Positions 1 to 8,072 are shown, counted from the stretch's first letter. The stretch: 64,000 nt of DNA from Sphingomonas kyeonggiensis (GCF_014204495.1 NZ_JACHLN010000002.1:434001-498000), one strand, 5' to 3'. The notes: generated by a model from the sequence alone, not told the origin. Program-made: numbers and translations.

Positions 1-1
1 C

Positions 2-178
2 GCGCCTGACCATTTCGAAACCGCCGCGCGCTTCCTTGACCGCCCTGATCTCGGCCTGCGCGCGGGAGATGCGCTTCATATCGCCATTGCCGAGAGTGCC
101 GGATTGCGGCTCGTTACGTTCGACACCCGCATGGCCGACGCCGCCCTGCAGCTCGGAATCCCCGTCGAGCGGATCTAA
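2..178 (+). CDS. PIN-domain toxin (VapC-like), C-terminal fragment
   Basis: Only the last 58 residues are in the window; the start lies to the left. The fragment contains GDALHIAIAE followed by LRLVTFDTRMADAA, the two conserved acidic blocks that end PIN domains, and closes with LGIPVERI and TAA. PIN proteins of the VapC type are Mg-dependent RNases that act as toxins paired with a small antitoxin, normally encoded just upstream and so out of view here. The family call is good. Whether it is an active toxin cannot be judged from this part. Confidence 0.72.
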   Translation, partial: APDHFETAARFLDRPDLGLRAGDALHIAIAESAGLRLVTFDTRMADAALQLGIPVERI

Positions 179-206
179 AAACCCTTCCAATGTAGGAAAT
201 CGTCTG

Positions 207-222
207 ATCTACCCTCGTAGAT
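207..222. promoter_or_regulatory. Inverted repeat overlapping a start codon
   Basis: ATCTAC-CCTC-GTAGAT is a perfect 6-bp dyad with a 4-bp centre. Its right arm includes the first two bases of the ATG at 221. There is no clear Shine-Dalgarno sequence before that ATG, so the dyad may be an operator or an RNA hairpin that hides the start. The position is seen directly; any function is a guess. Confidence 0.3.
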
Positions 223-655
223 GGACGACACTCTCGACAATCCGCCTGATGACGGGCCCAGCCGGCTCGACTTCATTCCCGTACCGCTGGCCAATGTTCG
301 CCATGACGGCTGGACGGAGCAGCGACAGCGCGACTTCGTCAAGGCTCTCCTCGCGATGGGCTCGGTGCGTCACGCCTGCCGCGCCGTCGGCAAGACCCGG
401 CAATCGGCGTACAAGCTTCGCGATCGGCCCGGGGCCGAAAGCTTCGCCGAAGCCTGGGATGTCGCGCTCTCGATGGGCTATTGCGATGCCTTCGATCGCG
501 CGCTCGAACGCGCGACGGTCGGCATCACGACGCCGCGCTTTTACAAGGGCAAGCAGGTCGGCACGCGTCATCGGATCGATTGGCGCCTTGCCATGGCAGC
601 GCTCAACGGCATGCCGCCCGTCCCTCCGCAACTGCGCAAGAATGTTACGAGATGA
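221..655 (+). CDS. Small HTH-like protein, terminase-small-subunit-like fold
   Basis: This 144-residue protein is of a type common in sphingomonads. Residues about 31-80 (WTEQRQRDFVKALL, GSVRHACRAVGKTRQSAYKL, AEAWDVAL) look like the helix-turn-helix of phage terminase small subunits. The C-terminal half is basic and has a GTRHRIDWRLAMAAL segment typical of the group. It probably binds DNA, but no target is known. No other phage gene is nearby, so it is not taken as prophage evidence. The ATG at 221 has no strong Shine-Dalgarno sequence and overlaps an inverted repeat. Confidence 0.7.
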   Translation: MDDTLDNPPDDGPSRLDFIPVPLANVRHDGWTEQRQRDFVKALLAMGSVRHACRAVGKTRQSAYKLRDRPGAESFAEAWDVALSMGYCDAFDRALERATVGITTPRFYKGKQVGTRHRIDWRLAMAALNGMPPVPPQLRKNVTR

Positions 656-705
656 AGAGCGTTTGCGGGAACTATGTCAACTTCTCGCGGCCCGCACGAC
701 ACCAA

Positions 706-718
706 TGTGTATTACACA
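706..718. promoter_or_regulatory. 13-bp perfect palindrome upstream of serine hydrolase
   Basis: TGTGTA-T-TACACA is a perfect dyad 65 bp before the start of the serine hydrolase gene at 783 and 26 bp before a second dyad at 745-758. It sits just upstream of the likely promoter and could be an activator or repressor site. No regulator gene in view is an obvious partner. Confidence 0.35.
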
Positions 719-744
719 ATCATTACACCCTTGACGCATGCCGC

Positions 745-758
745 GCTACAAATGTAGC
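745..758. promoter_or_regulatory. BlaI/MecI/CopY-like operator (TACA-N2-TGTA)
   Basis: GCTACA-AA-TGTAGC is a 14-bp dyad that contains the TACA-N2-TGTA core bound by BlaI/MecI/CopY winged-helix repressors. It lies 24 bp before the ATG of a beta-lactamase-family serine hydrolase, next to TTGACG (731-736), where it could overlap the promoter. The match to the known core is seen directly. The repressor is inferred; neither blaI nor blaR1 is inside the window. Confidence 0.5.
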
Positions 759-782
759 CTCGCAGGCGAAAGGGATCAAACC

Positions 783-2270
783 ATGCAGCACAACGCCACC
801 CGACCCCGTCTCAACCGCCGTCAGCTCCTCGCGCTGATGCCTGCTACCGCCGGCGCCGCGCTCCTGCCCTCGCTCGCCCGTGCCACGACCTCCGCCGATC
901 CGGTGCAGGCGCTGGTCGACGAATTCGTGAAGAGCGGCAAGGCGCCCAGCGTGTCGGTCGCGGTGATCCGGGACGGGCGCACCCGCTTTCACAATGCCGG
1001 CATCGCCAATCGCGCCACCGGTGCGCCGGCCAGCGAGCATATGGTCTATGAGATCGGCTCGATCTCCAAGACCTTCACTTCGCTGATCCTAGCCCATGCG
1101 ATCCGCGAGGGCCGGGCCAGTCTCGACGACGATGTCCGCAAATATCTTCCGGCGGGCTATGACAATCTGGTGCGCGACGGCCGCCCGGTGCGGCTGGCGG
1201 ACATGGTCACCACCACTTCCGCTTTGCCCGACAATGTGCCCGACTGGATGGCCCGCTTCAGCAAGCTACCGCCGAACGAGCTGGCCTTCGCGGTGGCGAA
1301 GCTGCTCGACGGCTATGACCAGCCGCAGTTCCTCGCCGATCTCAAGGGCGCGCTGCTGGTCGATGTGCCCGGGCACCTGCCGCGCCACAGCAATGTCGCC
1401 TCGCAGCTCCAGGGCGTGGTCGCCGAGCGGATCTATGGCGCTCCCTATGACGCGCTGCTCGCCCGCTTCGTCGAGAAGCCGCTGGGCATGCGCGCCGGCG
1501 GGGCGTCGGTGCCCCCCGCGCTGTTCGCCATCGGCTATGCGACGGACGGCACCGAGCGGCCGACGCTGGCGATGCCGGTGATCCGTGCGGCGGGCGGGCT
1601 CCATTATTCGGCGGCGGACATGGCGCGCTATCTCGCGGGCCAGATCGCCGCGACCGATCCCGCCATCGCCCTCACCCACCAGCCCCTGTTCGGCGCGGCC
1701 GATGCCGCGCGGATCGGCTTCCACTGGGTGATCGGCAAGACGGCGGACAGCCAGACCTATCTGCGCCATTCCGGGGGCACGCTCGGCTTCTCCAGCTATT
1801 GCGACTTCTATCCCGCCCAGCGCTACGGCGTGGTCGTGCTCGCCAACAGCTCCGGCGCGCAGAGCACCGCGCAGGGGCTTGCCGATGCGATCCATGCAGC
1901 GCTTTTCGGCGCACCCAAGGGGCTGGTGGCGCTCGAGGCCGCGCTCGAGAAGAGCGACTATGCCGATGTGCCCGGCACGATCGCGTTGACAAAGGCCCGC
2001 TTCCCGGAGCTGCACCTCAACGAGGATTTCGTGAACGCCTGGGGCTATCGCCTGCTGCGCGACAAGCGCCCGGCGGCGGCGCGGGGCATCTTCGCCTGGA
2101 ACGTGTCGGCCTATCCCGACAGCTGGAACGCGCATGACAGCCTGGCGGAAGCGCTGGCCGAGGCGGGCGACAAGCCGGGCGCGATCGCGGAATATCGCCG
2201 CTCGCTCGAGCTCAATCCGGGCAACGACAATGGCAGGGAGGTGCTGGAGAAGCTGCAGAAACAGCCCTGA
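783..2270 (+). CDS. Exported serine hydrolase, beta-lactamase family, with C-terminal TPR-like region
   Basis: A 495-residue protein. It begins with a Tat-like signal, RRQLLALMPATAGAALL, ending near SLARA. The class C beta-lactamase/DD-peptidase fold follows, with the nucleophile motif SISK at about residue 92 and the third motif HSGG at about 327. The last 80 residues include a tetratricopeptide-like helix pair (SLAEALAEAGDKPGAIAEYR). It should act in the periplasm on a peptide, ester or beta-lactam substrate that cannot be named. The ATG at 783 is preferred over an upstream ATG at 738 because it follows GAAAGGGA and starts the signal peptide, while 738 would place the operator inside the gene. 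A BlaI-like dyad upstream suggests induction. Confidence 0.85.
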   Translation: MQHNATRPRLNRRQLLALMPATAGAALLPSLARATTSADPVQALVDEFVKSGKAPSVSVAVIRDGRTRFHNAGIANRATGAPASEHMVYEIGSISKTFTSLILAHAIREGRASLDDDVRKYLPAGYDNLVRDGRPVRLADMVTTTSALPDNVPDWMARFSKLPPNELAFAVAKLLDGYDQPQFLADLKGALLVDVPGHLPRHSNVASQLQGVVAERIYGAPYDALLARFVEKPLGMRAGGASVPPALFAIGYATDGTERPTLAMPVIRAAGGLHYSAADMARYLAGQIAATDPAIALTHQPLFGAADAARIGFHWVIGKTADSQTYLRHSGGTLGFSSYCDFYPAQRYGVVVLANSSGAQSTAQGLADAIHAALFGAPKGLVALEAALEKSDYADVPGTIALTKARFPELHLNEDFVNAWGYRLLRDKRPAAARGIFAWNVSAYPDSWNAHDSLAEALAEAGDKPGAIAEYRRSLELNPGNDNGREVLEKLQKQP

Positions 2271-2292
2271 GGCGGTGGGCCAGGCGATCTGT

Positions 2293-2334
2293 GTTCCCCG
2301 GCGAAAGCCGGGCCCCCGGCTTTCGCCGGGGAAC
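2293..2334. repeat. Sphingomonad palindromic intergenic repeat, subfamily 2
   Basis: Two perfect 20-bp arms, GTTCCCCGGCGAAAGCCGGG and its reverse complement, are separated by 2 bp. It lies between the convergent ends of the serine hydrolase and the GGDEF/EAL gene and could also serve as a bidirectional terminator hairpin. It is the most compact full copy in the window. Confidence 0.85.
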
Positions 2335-2360
2335 CAAGGGGGAGTAAAGCCGGTGCGGCG

Positions 2361-4547
2361 CTAGACCTCGATCCCGTTCCACTCGGTGGTGGTGTGGAAG
2401 GCGGGGAGCGCCAGCCCCTCCCCCGTCTTGGCGACGAGGTTGTGGCCCTGCTGCTGCAGCCCGGCCTCGCCGAGCACCTTGGGAGAGACCCGGTGCCGGG
2501 TAGTGAGCGCGCCGTTGCTGTCCTCGACCAGCGGCTGCTCGAACTCGATGCCCTGCTGGTGCTGCAGGGCGCGGCGGACGATGGCGACGACCATCTGGCC
2601 CTCGCCAAGGTCGACGACGAACTGGGTGCCCTCCGGCACGTCGACGATACCCTCGATCAGTGCGCCCGAGGCGGAGACGTTCTTGAGAACGGCGGGATAG
2701 TAGTGATTGTCGTGGATCACGCCGACCTTGCGGAAGGTGGTGTGGCGGATGTGGCGCTGGCGGGCGGGCCCCTGGGGCTTGAGTACCCACTTGCCGTTCT
2801 CGAGGTGCTTGTCGAGGTCGGCGGCGGACACAGCGCCGCTATAGAGGAAGCCCTGGATATGGCTGACGTTGAGGCGGCGCATGGTCTCGAGCTGGTCGAA
2901 GCTCTCGATGCCCTCGGCCGTGGTCTCCATGCCCAGCGCATTGGCCAGCGCGACGATGGCGGCGATGATCGCCTGGTTGCGGGCGCCTTCCTCGGTGGTG
3001 CCGCGGACGAAGCTCTGGTCGATCTTGATCTTGTCGAACGGCGCGCTCTTCAGATAGCCGAGCGAGGAATAACCGGTACCGAAATCGTCGAGCGCCAGCC
3101 GGACGCCGAGCCGCTTGAGCGCGGCGAAGCGGGCGTCGGTCTCGGCGGTTTCGCCGAGGAACACGCTTTCGGTGATCTCCAGCTCGAGCCGCTCGGCCTT
3201 GAGCCCGGAATTGGCGAGCGCGCTCATCACGATGGCGGGCAGCGCCTCGCTGGCGAACTGGATCGGCGAGACGTTGACCGCGACGCGCAGCTCGCCGGGC
3301 CATTTGGCGGCGTCCATGCAGGCCTGGCGCAAGGTCCATTCGCCGAGCTGCGGGATCAGGTTGGCATCCTCGGCGATCGGAATGAAGATCGCCGGCGAGA
3401 TCCGGCCGCGCTTGGGGTGGTTCCAGCGCAGCAGCGCCTCGAAGCCGGTGACGTCCTCGCTGCCGGCGCTGAGGATCGGCTGGTAGTGCACCGCGAGCTC
3501 GCCATTGGAGAGCGCGTCGATAAGGTCCTGCTCGAGCTGGCGGCGATCCTCGGCGACCTGGAGCAGGTCGGACGAAAAGAAGCGTGCCCGACCGCGCCCG
3601 CCCCCCTTGGCGGCATAGAGCGCGAGGTCGGCATTGCGGACCAGCTCGTCGCTGGTGCTGGCGTCGAACGGGCTCACCGCGATGCCGATCGAGGCACCGA
3701 TCAGGCAGCGGCTGCCGTTGATCGTGTAGGGGTGGGACAGCGACTCGATGATGCGGTTGGCGAGATCGGAGATGCCGACCCGGTTATGCGCATCGGGCAG
3801 GATCACCTGGAACTCGTCGCCGCCCATCCGGGCGATCTGCTCGGGATTGCCGACGATGGTCGCAAGCCGCTCGGCGACCTGCTTGAGCAGCGCGTCGCCC
3901 ACTGGATGGCCAAGGCTGTCGTTGATCGCCTTGAATCGGTCGAGGTCGATCAGCATCAGGGCACAGGCGCGCTCCTGGCTGCGGAAGGCGGCGATGGTGC
4001 TGTCGAGCAAATTGCCCATCCGGCGCCGGTTGGGCAGGCCGGTGAGCGGATCGTACATGGCGAGCCGGATGCTCTCGCGGGTGGCGCGCTGTTCCTTGGT
4101 CACATCGACGCCGTGGCCGAGATAGCCGGAGAATCCCCCGCGGCTGTCACGGGCCGGCTGGCCGGAAAGCGCCCACCAGCGCTCCTCGCCGACAATGTCG
4201 ACCAGCAGCGGGATCGCGTCGAAACGGGCCTGGCGGGCCATCTGGAAGGGCATGGTGCGACGGCGCTCGGCGTCCGCTTCGTCGTTCGGGTTCTTGAACA
4301 GCGACACCAGATCCTGGCCGATCAGCGCATCGCCGGTCTGGCCAAGCGAACGCGCGGCGCCCTCGCTGATATAGGTGATCCGGCCTTCGGCATCGGTTGC
4401 CCAGAACCAGCCGAGGTTCATGGCCTCGTAGTTGCGGAACAGGCGGAGATGTTCGGCGGCCAGCGGGTCCGGGCCATTCCGGCGCATGAACGGGATGGCC
4501 GTGCCGTTCCCGATCGCCCTCGCCGTCCCGACACCCGTACCGCTCAT
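2361..4547 (-). CDS. PAS-GGDEF-EAL-PilZ cyclic-di-GMP protein
   Basis: A 728-residue soluble protein. Domains in order: PAS at about 38-155; GGDEF at about 160-325 with an intact GGDEF signature at 242-246; EAL at about 340-580 with EALLR at 370 and DDFGTGYSSL near 487; PilZ at about 595-690 with an RQRHIR arm and the NVSASG motif. GGDEF domains make c-di-GMP, EAL domains degrade it, and PilZ binds it. Both catalytic signatures look intact, so the protein could be bifunctional and sense its own product. No RxxD inhibitory site is seen in front of GGDEF. No membrane segment is visible, so the PAS domain probably senses a cytoplasmic signal. It appears monocistronic. Confidence 0.93.
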   Translation of the reverse strand: MSGTGVGTARAIGNGTAIPFMRRNGPDPLAAEHLRLFRNYEAMNLGWFWATDAEGRITYISEGAARSLGQTGDALIGQDLVSLFKNPNDEADAERRRTMPFQMARQARFDAIPLLVDIVGEERWWALSGQPARDSRGGFSGYLGHGVDVTKEQRATRESIRLAMYDPLTGLPNRRRMGNLLDSTIAAFRSQERACALMLIDLDRFKAINDSLGHPVGDALLKQVAERLATIVGNPEQIARMGGDEFQVILPDAHNRVGISDLANRIIESLSHPYTINGSRCLIGASIGIAVSPFDASTSDELVRNADLALYAAKGGGRGRARFFSSDLLQVAEDRRQLEQDLIDALSNGELAVHYQPILSAGSEDVTGFEALLRWNHPKRGRISPAIFIPIAEDANLIPQLGEWTLRQACMDAAKWPGELRVAVNVSPIQFASEALPAIVMSALANSGLKAERLELEITESVFLGETAETDARFAALKRLGVRLALDDFGTGYSSLGYLKSAPFDKIKIDQSFVRGTTEEGARNQAIIAAIVALANALGMETTAEGIESFDQLETMRRLNVSHIQGFLYSGAVSAADLDKHLENGKWVLKPQGPARQRHIRHTTFRKVGVIHDNHYYPAVLKNVSASGALIEGIVDVPEGTQFVVDLGEGQMVVAIVRRALQHQQGIEFEQPLVEDSNGALTTRHRVSPKVLGEAGLQQQGHNLVAKTGEGLALPAFHTTTEWNGIEV

Positions 4548-4719
4548 TCCGCCTCGCCCGAGATTTACACCAATCCGGATGGGTTCCTACGCGTGGACCC
4601 TTTAGGTTGTGTGAAGGCGGGGGCCCGGAAAACTCGCTCGCGGATGTAAATCGGCGTGGGCGAGTGCATTGATGCGGCGTAAGAATGAGGCCGAAACAAC
4701 TCCGGAAGGACCTGGACGC

Positions 4720-5493
4720 ATGCGTTTGATGCTGACCGCCCTGCTCGCCACCACGACGCTTGCCGCGCCTGCCTTCGCGCAATCCTCTCCTTCGGATGTC
4801 GCCGATCTGGTTGGCGCCCGCGCGGCGGGTGGCGAGACGCAGCTTCAAGCGCGAGGCTATGCCTTCGTCACCGTGAATACCGTCCGCGACACGAAATGGT
4901 CGCTATGGTGGAGCGATCGCCAGCGCCAGTGCATCCAGGTGGCGACCAGTGAGGGGCGCTATTCGGCGATCCAGCGGCTGCCCGACGCGAACTGCCAGGG
5001 CGGCGGCCAGCCCCAGCGTCCCGACTATGGCCCGCCGCGCCCGGACTATGGCAATGGGCCGGGTGGTGGCGACCGCTATGGCCCCTCGATCACGTTGGTC
5101 TGTTTCGGCGGTGGCAGTGCCCCGTCCGCGCAATATCAGTCAGGCTATGTCTATAATTCGCGCAGCCACCGCTTCGAGCCGCAATATGGCACCACGCTCG
5201 GCCGCGAGGGTTTCGCGTCCGACCTGCAGATCGAGATCTGGCATGGCCGCGGCCGCATCCGGCCCGAGGGCAAGCTGGTCTCGCCGATCCACAGCGGCGG
5301 CGACAATGGCTGGTGGGACATCCAGAACCTGGTCGTCACACCCGACCGGATCACCGGCGAGTATCGCATGAACGGGTTGAACAAGCCGAAGTTCGAGATC
5401 GATCGTCGTAGCGGCATCATTCGCATCCGGGCCGCAACCAACTTCACGGGGCGCTGCGATGCCGGGGACTGGCGCGGCGGCGGCGGCTTCTAG
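4720..5493 (+). CDS. Secreted protein of unknown function
   Basis: A 257-residue protein with a clear Sec signal (MRLMLTALLATTTLAAPAFA, cleaved before QSSPS). The ATG at 4720 follows a strong GGAAGGA. The mature part has a proline/glycine/aspartate-rich linker at about 90-125 that separates two more ordered halves, each with cysteines. I do not recognise the family. The C-terminal half (SPIHSGGDNGWWDIQNL, ITGEYRMNG) looks beta-rich. It converges on the next gene and their stop codons overlap. Confidence 0.72.
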   Translation: MRLMLTALLATTTLAAPAFAQSSPSDVADLVGARAAGGETQLQARGYAFVTVNTVRDTKWSLWWSDRQRQCIQVATSEGRYSAIQRLPDANCQGGGQPQRPDYGPPRPDYGNGPGGGDRYGPSITLVCFGGGSAPSAQYQSGYVYNSRSHRFEPQYGTTLGREGFASDLQIEIWHGRGRIRPEGKLVSPIHSGGDNGWWDIQNLVVTPDRITGEYRMNGLNKPKFEIDRRSGIIRIRAATNFTGRCDAGDWRGGGGF

Positions 5494-6161
5494 GCCAGCA
5501 GGGCGGCGAGCAGCACGAACAGGATCACACACTCCACCATCGTCATCGTGGCAATACCGAAGCCGCGAAGCTTCGAGACGGCCAGGGTGCGCGCGAACCA
5601 CAGCGTCTGCAGCGAGCCATACCAGAGGAAGGCGGCAAGGATGATCGCGAGCCCGGCGCTGCGGAAGGCCGGGCCTCCCTGCATCTGCGTCGCTAGCGAG
5701 CCGATCCCGAGCACCAGCGCGAACACGCCGGCGGGATAGCATTGCGCATAGAATAGCGGCTTGAGGCTGTCCCGGGTCAGCGGCTCTTTCCGCCGGCGCA
5801 GCAGCGCGACGGCCATGATCAGCGGAAAGATCGCGAAGAAGAGCAGCCGCATCAACAGCAGGCTGGTATCGTCGCTGATCAGTCCCGCCAGCCCGCGCCT
5901 ATCCGCCACGATCGAACTTTGCCCGACAAGCGCCAGTTCGATCGTGTGGCTTAGCAGCAGCGTGAGCAGCAGGAAGATCGGCGGGCTGAGCACATCCGGA
6001 TATTGCTGCTCGGCCGTGTCCTCCAATTCGCTGTCGGCATAGGCCATCATCACGAACGGCTGCCGGATCGTTCGCCACAAGGTGATCGGATAGAAGACCA
6101 GCCAGGTGATGATCTCGTACAGCAGGTCGTCGAGCGACTTGAGGAACTGCATGAAGTTCAT
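5490..6161 (-). CDS. Multi-pass membrane protein of unknown function
   Basis: A 223-residue protein. After a short amphipathic N terminus (LLYEIITWLVFYPITLW) there are about five hydrophobic segments, for example SPPIFLLLTLLLSHTIEL, MRLLFFAIFPLIMAVALL and a C-terminal CVILFVLLAALLA. The layout is reminiscent of small Yip1-like membrane proteins, but no diagnostic motif was found. Its TAG stop shares bases with the stop of the convergent gene. A second minus-strand gene begins 27 bp upstream of its ATG, so the two may be co-transcribed. Confidence 0.7.
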   Translation of the reverse strand: MNFMQFLKSLDDLLYEIITWLVFYPITLWRTIRQPFVMMAYADSELEDTAEQQYPDVLSPPIFLLLTLLLSHTIELALVGQSSIVADRRGLAGLISDDTSLLLMRLLFFAIFPLIMAVALLRRRKEPLTRDSLKPLFYAQCYPAGVFALVLGIGSLATQMQGGPAFRSAGLAIILAAFLWYGSLQTLWFARTLAVSKLRGFGIATMTMVECVILFVLLAALLA

Positions 6162-6188
6162 GGGGCCGTTTCAGCACAGCCCCGGGGA

Positions 6189-6527
6189 TCAGGCCACCGC
6201 CATCAGGGTCTCGCCCTGATATTTCTCCAGGCCGGGATCGAACAGCGCGCTCTTGACGAAATCCCGGTCGGTCACGGTCATCCCGGTCAATCCGTCGAGC
6301 TTGAAGGTGCCGATCTTCTCCTCGCGCGGCGGCGCGCCTTCCTTGAGCACCACCACGCCATCGACATGCAGCGCGTCATGGCGGGTGTAGAGGATGTGCG
6401 GCGCCAGGATCATCGCCGTGCGGTTATACGTCACGGACAGGCATTTCTGGCGCACGATCCCTTCCAGCACCATCGGCGTGGTCGGGGCGGGAGCGGCGGT
6501 GGAATCGGTTTCATTACTCAACAGCAT
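6189..6527 (-). CDS. Small conserved protein, possibly WYL-like
   Basis: A 112-residue soluble protein. The core IVRQKCLSVTYNRTAMILAP, HILYTRHDALHVDGV and IGTFKLDGLTGM resembles the ligand-binding WYL fold found at the end of some transcription factors, but there is no DNA-binding domain. The resemblance is by eye only. It lies just upstream of, and in the same direction as, the membrane protein at 5490-6161. Confidence 0.6.
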   Translation of the reverse strand: MLLSNETDSTAAPAPTTPMVLEGIVRQKCLSVTYNRTAMILAPHILYTRHDALHVDGVVVLKEGAPPREEKIGTFKLDGLTGMTVTDRDFVKSALFDPGLEKYQGETLMAVA

Positions 6528-6733
6528 GGGGCCTTATGGCAACTCTTGCTGCGCCGCAGCAAGCTTTTGGCGTTCAGTGCAGGCTTTCCGGCTTCAAATC
6601 GGTCGTTGAGCCTATCGGTTCCGTGCCAACTATCAAAGGCCGATCGGGTTTCGCGCTGGTGCGTCCTGCCGCACTTCATTACGGTTCCGTCGTATCTGCA
6701 CCGTCCGTTCAGCCCGGCTTCACGCGGATGTCC

Positions 6734-6760
6734 GGAACGTTTCAGCGCCCCCGGCCGTAT
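6734..6760 (+). promoter_or_regulatory. Possible ECF (EcfG-like) promoter
   Basis: GGAAC at 6734-6738 is followed after 17 bp by CGTAT at 6756-6760. The alphaproteobacterial general-stress sigma factor EcfG recognises GGAAC-N16/17-CGTT, so the first block matches and the second matches in part. Transcription would start very close to the Shine-Dalgarno sequence of the gene at 6784, which weakens the call. Confidence 0.3.
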
Positions 6761-6783
6761 GGGCCTTCGGGAAGGAGAATAAC

Positions 6784-7311
6784 ATGAAGCATCTGGTAAC
6801 CCTCGCCGCAGTCGCAGCGGCCAGCCTGGCGGTCGCGACGCCGGCGATGGCACAGCGCGCGCCCGTCTACGCGCAGGACGAGGAAGCGCGTTTCGATGCG
6901 GCGCAGCAGCGCTTCGAGCGGGAATATGACCAGTTCCAGCAGGCGCTCGAGCGGTATCGCGCCTACAAGCAGCGCCCGGTGGCACCGCCGCCGCCCCGCG
7001 GCGGCTATTCGAGCTACGATCCGCGCGACGAGGAATATTATGACGCGTCGCGTGACTATCGCGCACCGCCCCCGGGTTACCAGGAGCGCGTCCTGACCCA
7101 GGACGACCGCATCTATCGCGGCAATGACGGCAAATACTATTGCAAACGCTCGGACGGCACGACCGGCCTTATCGTCGGTGCCGCCGCCGGTGGCCTGTTC
7201 GGCAACGTGATTGCCGGCGGCCGTTCCAAGACCGTCGGTACGCTGCTCGGCGCGATCGCCGGCGGCGCGCTCGGCAGCTCGGTGGACCGCGACCAGGTTC
7301 GCTGCCGCTAA
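6784..7311 (+). CDS. Glycine-zipper 2TM-domain envelope protein
   Basis: A 175-residue protein with a Sec signal ending ATPAMA. The middle is rich in Glu, Arg and Tyr (a helical ERYRAYKQR stretch, then a proline-rich RAPPPGY part). The C-terminal third is a glycine zipper (GLIVGAAAGGLFGNVIAGG, GTLLGAIAGGALGSS), as in the rickettsial 17-kDa antigen/2TM family. Such proteins sit in or near the outer membrane and are often stress-induced. GGAAGGAG lies 6-7 bp before the ATG. There is no lipobox, unlike some relatives. Confidence 0.85.
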   Translation: MKHLVTLAAVAAASLAVATPAMAQRAPVYAQDEEARFDAAQQRFEREYDQFQQALERYRAYKQRPVAPPPPRGGYSSYDPRDEEYYDASRDYRAPPPGYQERVLTQDDRIYRGNDGKYYCKRSDGTTGLIVGAAAGGLFGNVIAGGRSKTVGTLLGAIAGGALGSSVDRDQVRCR

Positions 7312-7318
7312 CGGTTCC

Positions 7319-7350
7319 GGAGGCCCTGTCGCGACTGCGCCGGGGCCTCC
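7319..7350 (+). terminator. Hairpin after the glycine-zipper gene
   Basis: GGAGGCCC and GGGCCTCC form a GC-rich stem with a loop of about 15 bases, 8 bp after the stop codon at 7311. It lacks a good T-run, so it may be only a weak terminator or an mRNA-end stabiliser. Confidence 0.4.
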
Positions 7351-7440
7351 GTAGCTTCCCCAATAGGGTTAGCTCCTGAGCCGCGATTTCACCCCTGGAC
7401 AGGCATACTGCGCCAAAATGGGGGAATGAGGAGTCGCGTA

Positions 7441-7989
7441 ATGCCCGTGGAGCGTGTGCTGAGACAGCACAGCCACATTCTTGCCAATGCCGATGCGCTG
7501 GAGACGATGGTTTCCGGGCCGCGGCCTGCCAGTGTCGACGGGCTGGGATTCCGCCGCTGGATGTTCACCCGCGACCTTCTGATGCACTTCGCGAAGATGG
7601 AGGGCCAGGTATATGGCCCCCTGATGGACGGCCTTGGCGGCGAAGTTGCGCAAGCGGCCAGCCAGGCGAGCGCGGAAACGGCCGCACTGGTCGCCGATTT
7701 CCGCGAGCATGTCACCCGCTGGCACGGTTTGCCCAGCGAGGCGCAGTGGGAAACCTATGCGCGCTCGATCCGCTGGCTGATGGGGCGCATCCGCGAGCGA
7801 ATCGAGCGTGAGGCCGCCGATATCCTGCCCCTGATGCACCAGCTTCCGACGAACGACGAAGGCGCGTGCCCCGGCAAGCCGGATCATCGCTATGTCGCCG
7901 ATGCGTGGGAGATCCGTGAGCTGATCTTCACCGGCAACAATCTTGTCATCGAGAATGGTGCGGGACGGAGCAAGACCGACCCGGCCTGA
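7441..7989 (+). CDS. Hemerythrin-like HHE-domain protein
   Basis: A 182-residue, mostly alpha-helical protein. RQHSHIL near the start, MHFAKMEGQVYGPLM in the middle and FREHVTRWH later give the spaced His/Glu pattern of hemerythrin HHE four-helix bundles, which bind a di-iron centre and sense or bind oxygen or NO. The ATG at 7441 is chosen because GAGGAG sits 7 bp before it; an in-frame ATG at 7426 would overlap that site. The metal ligands are not all at textbook spacing, so the function is less certain than the fold. Confidence 0.68.
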   Translation: MPVERVLRQHSHILANADALETMVSGPRPASVDGLGFRRWMFTRDLLMHFAKMEGQVYGPLMDGLGGEVAQAASQASAETAALVADFREHVTRWHGLPSEAQWETYARSIRWLMGRIRERIEREAADILPLMHQLPTNDEGACPGKPDHRYVADAWEIRELIFTGNNLVIENGAGRSKTDPA

Positions 7990-7994
7990 TAGGC

Positions 7995-8072
7995 CTAGTG
8001 CCAGAACAGCAGGATAAGCAGGATGATCGGGATCGGAATGCCCAGCAGCCACAACAGGATGCCCTTGCCCAT
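7995..8072 (-). CDS. 25-residue single-pass membrane peptide
   Basis: The frame encodes MGKGILLWLLGIPIPIILL followed by ILLFWH and a stop. It has GGAGAG 5 bp before the ATG. It is almost wholly hydrophobic with a charged start and a GIPIP kink, a pattern I associate with very small conserved membrane proteins in proteobacteria. Such genes are usually missed by annotation. A GGAAC-N17-GGTT element upstream suggests stress control. It lies antisense between the hemerythrin-like gene and the first MFS gene, 5 bp after the former's stop. Confidence 0.7.
   Translation of the reverse strand: MGKGILLWLLGIPIPIILLILLFWH

Noticed and set aside
221..655. Prophage remnant, from the terminase-small-subunit-like HTH
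   Set aside because: No other phage gene, integrase or attachment site is nearby; this protein type is common outside prophages in sphingomonads.
738..782. Longer N terminus for the first serine hydrolase from an ATG at 738
   Set aside because: It would put the BlaI-like operator inside the gene and lacks a Shine-Dalgarno sequence; the signal peptide starts at 783.
2394..4649. Long plus-strand open frame of 751 codons opposite the GGDEF/EAL gene
   Set aside because: It is the high-GC shadow of the minus-strand gene; no domain is recognisable, whereas the minus strand shows four clear domains.
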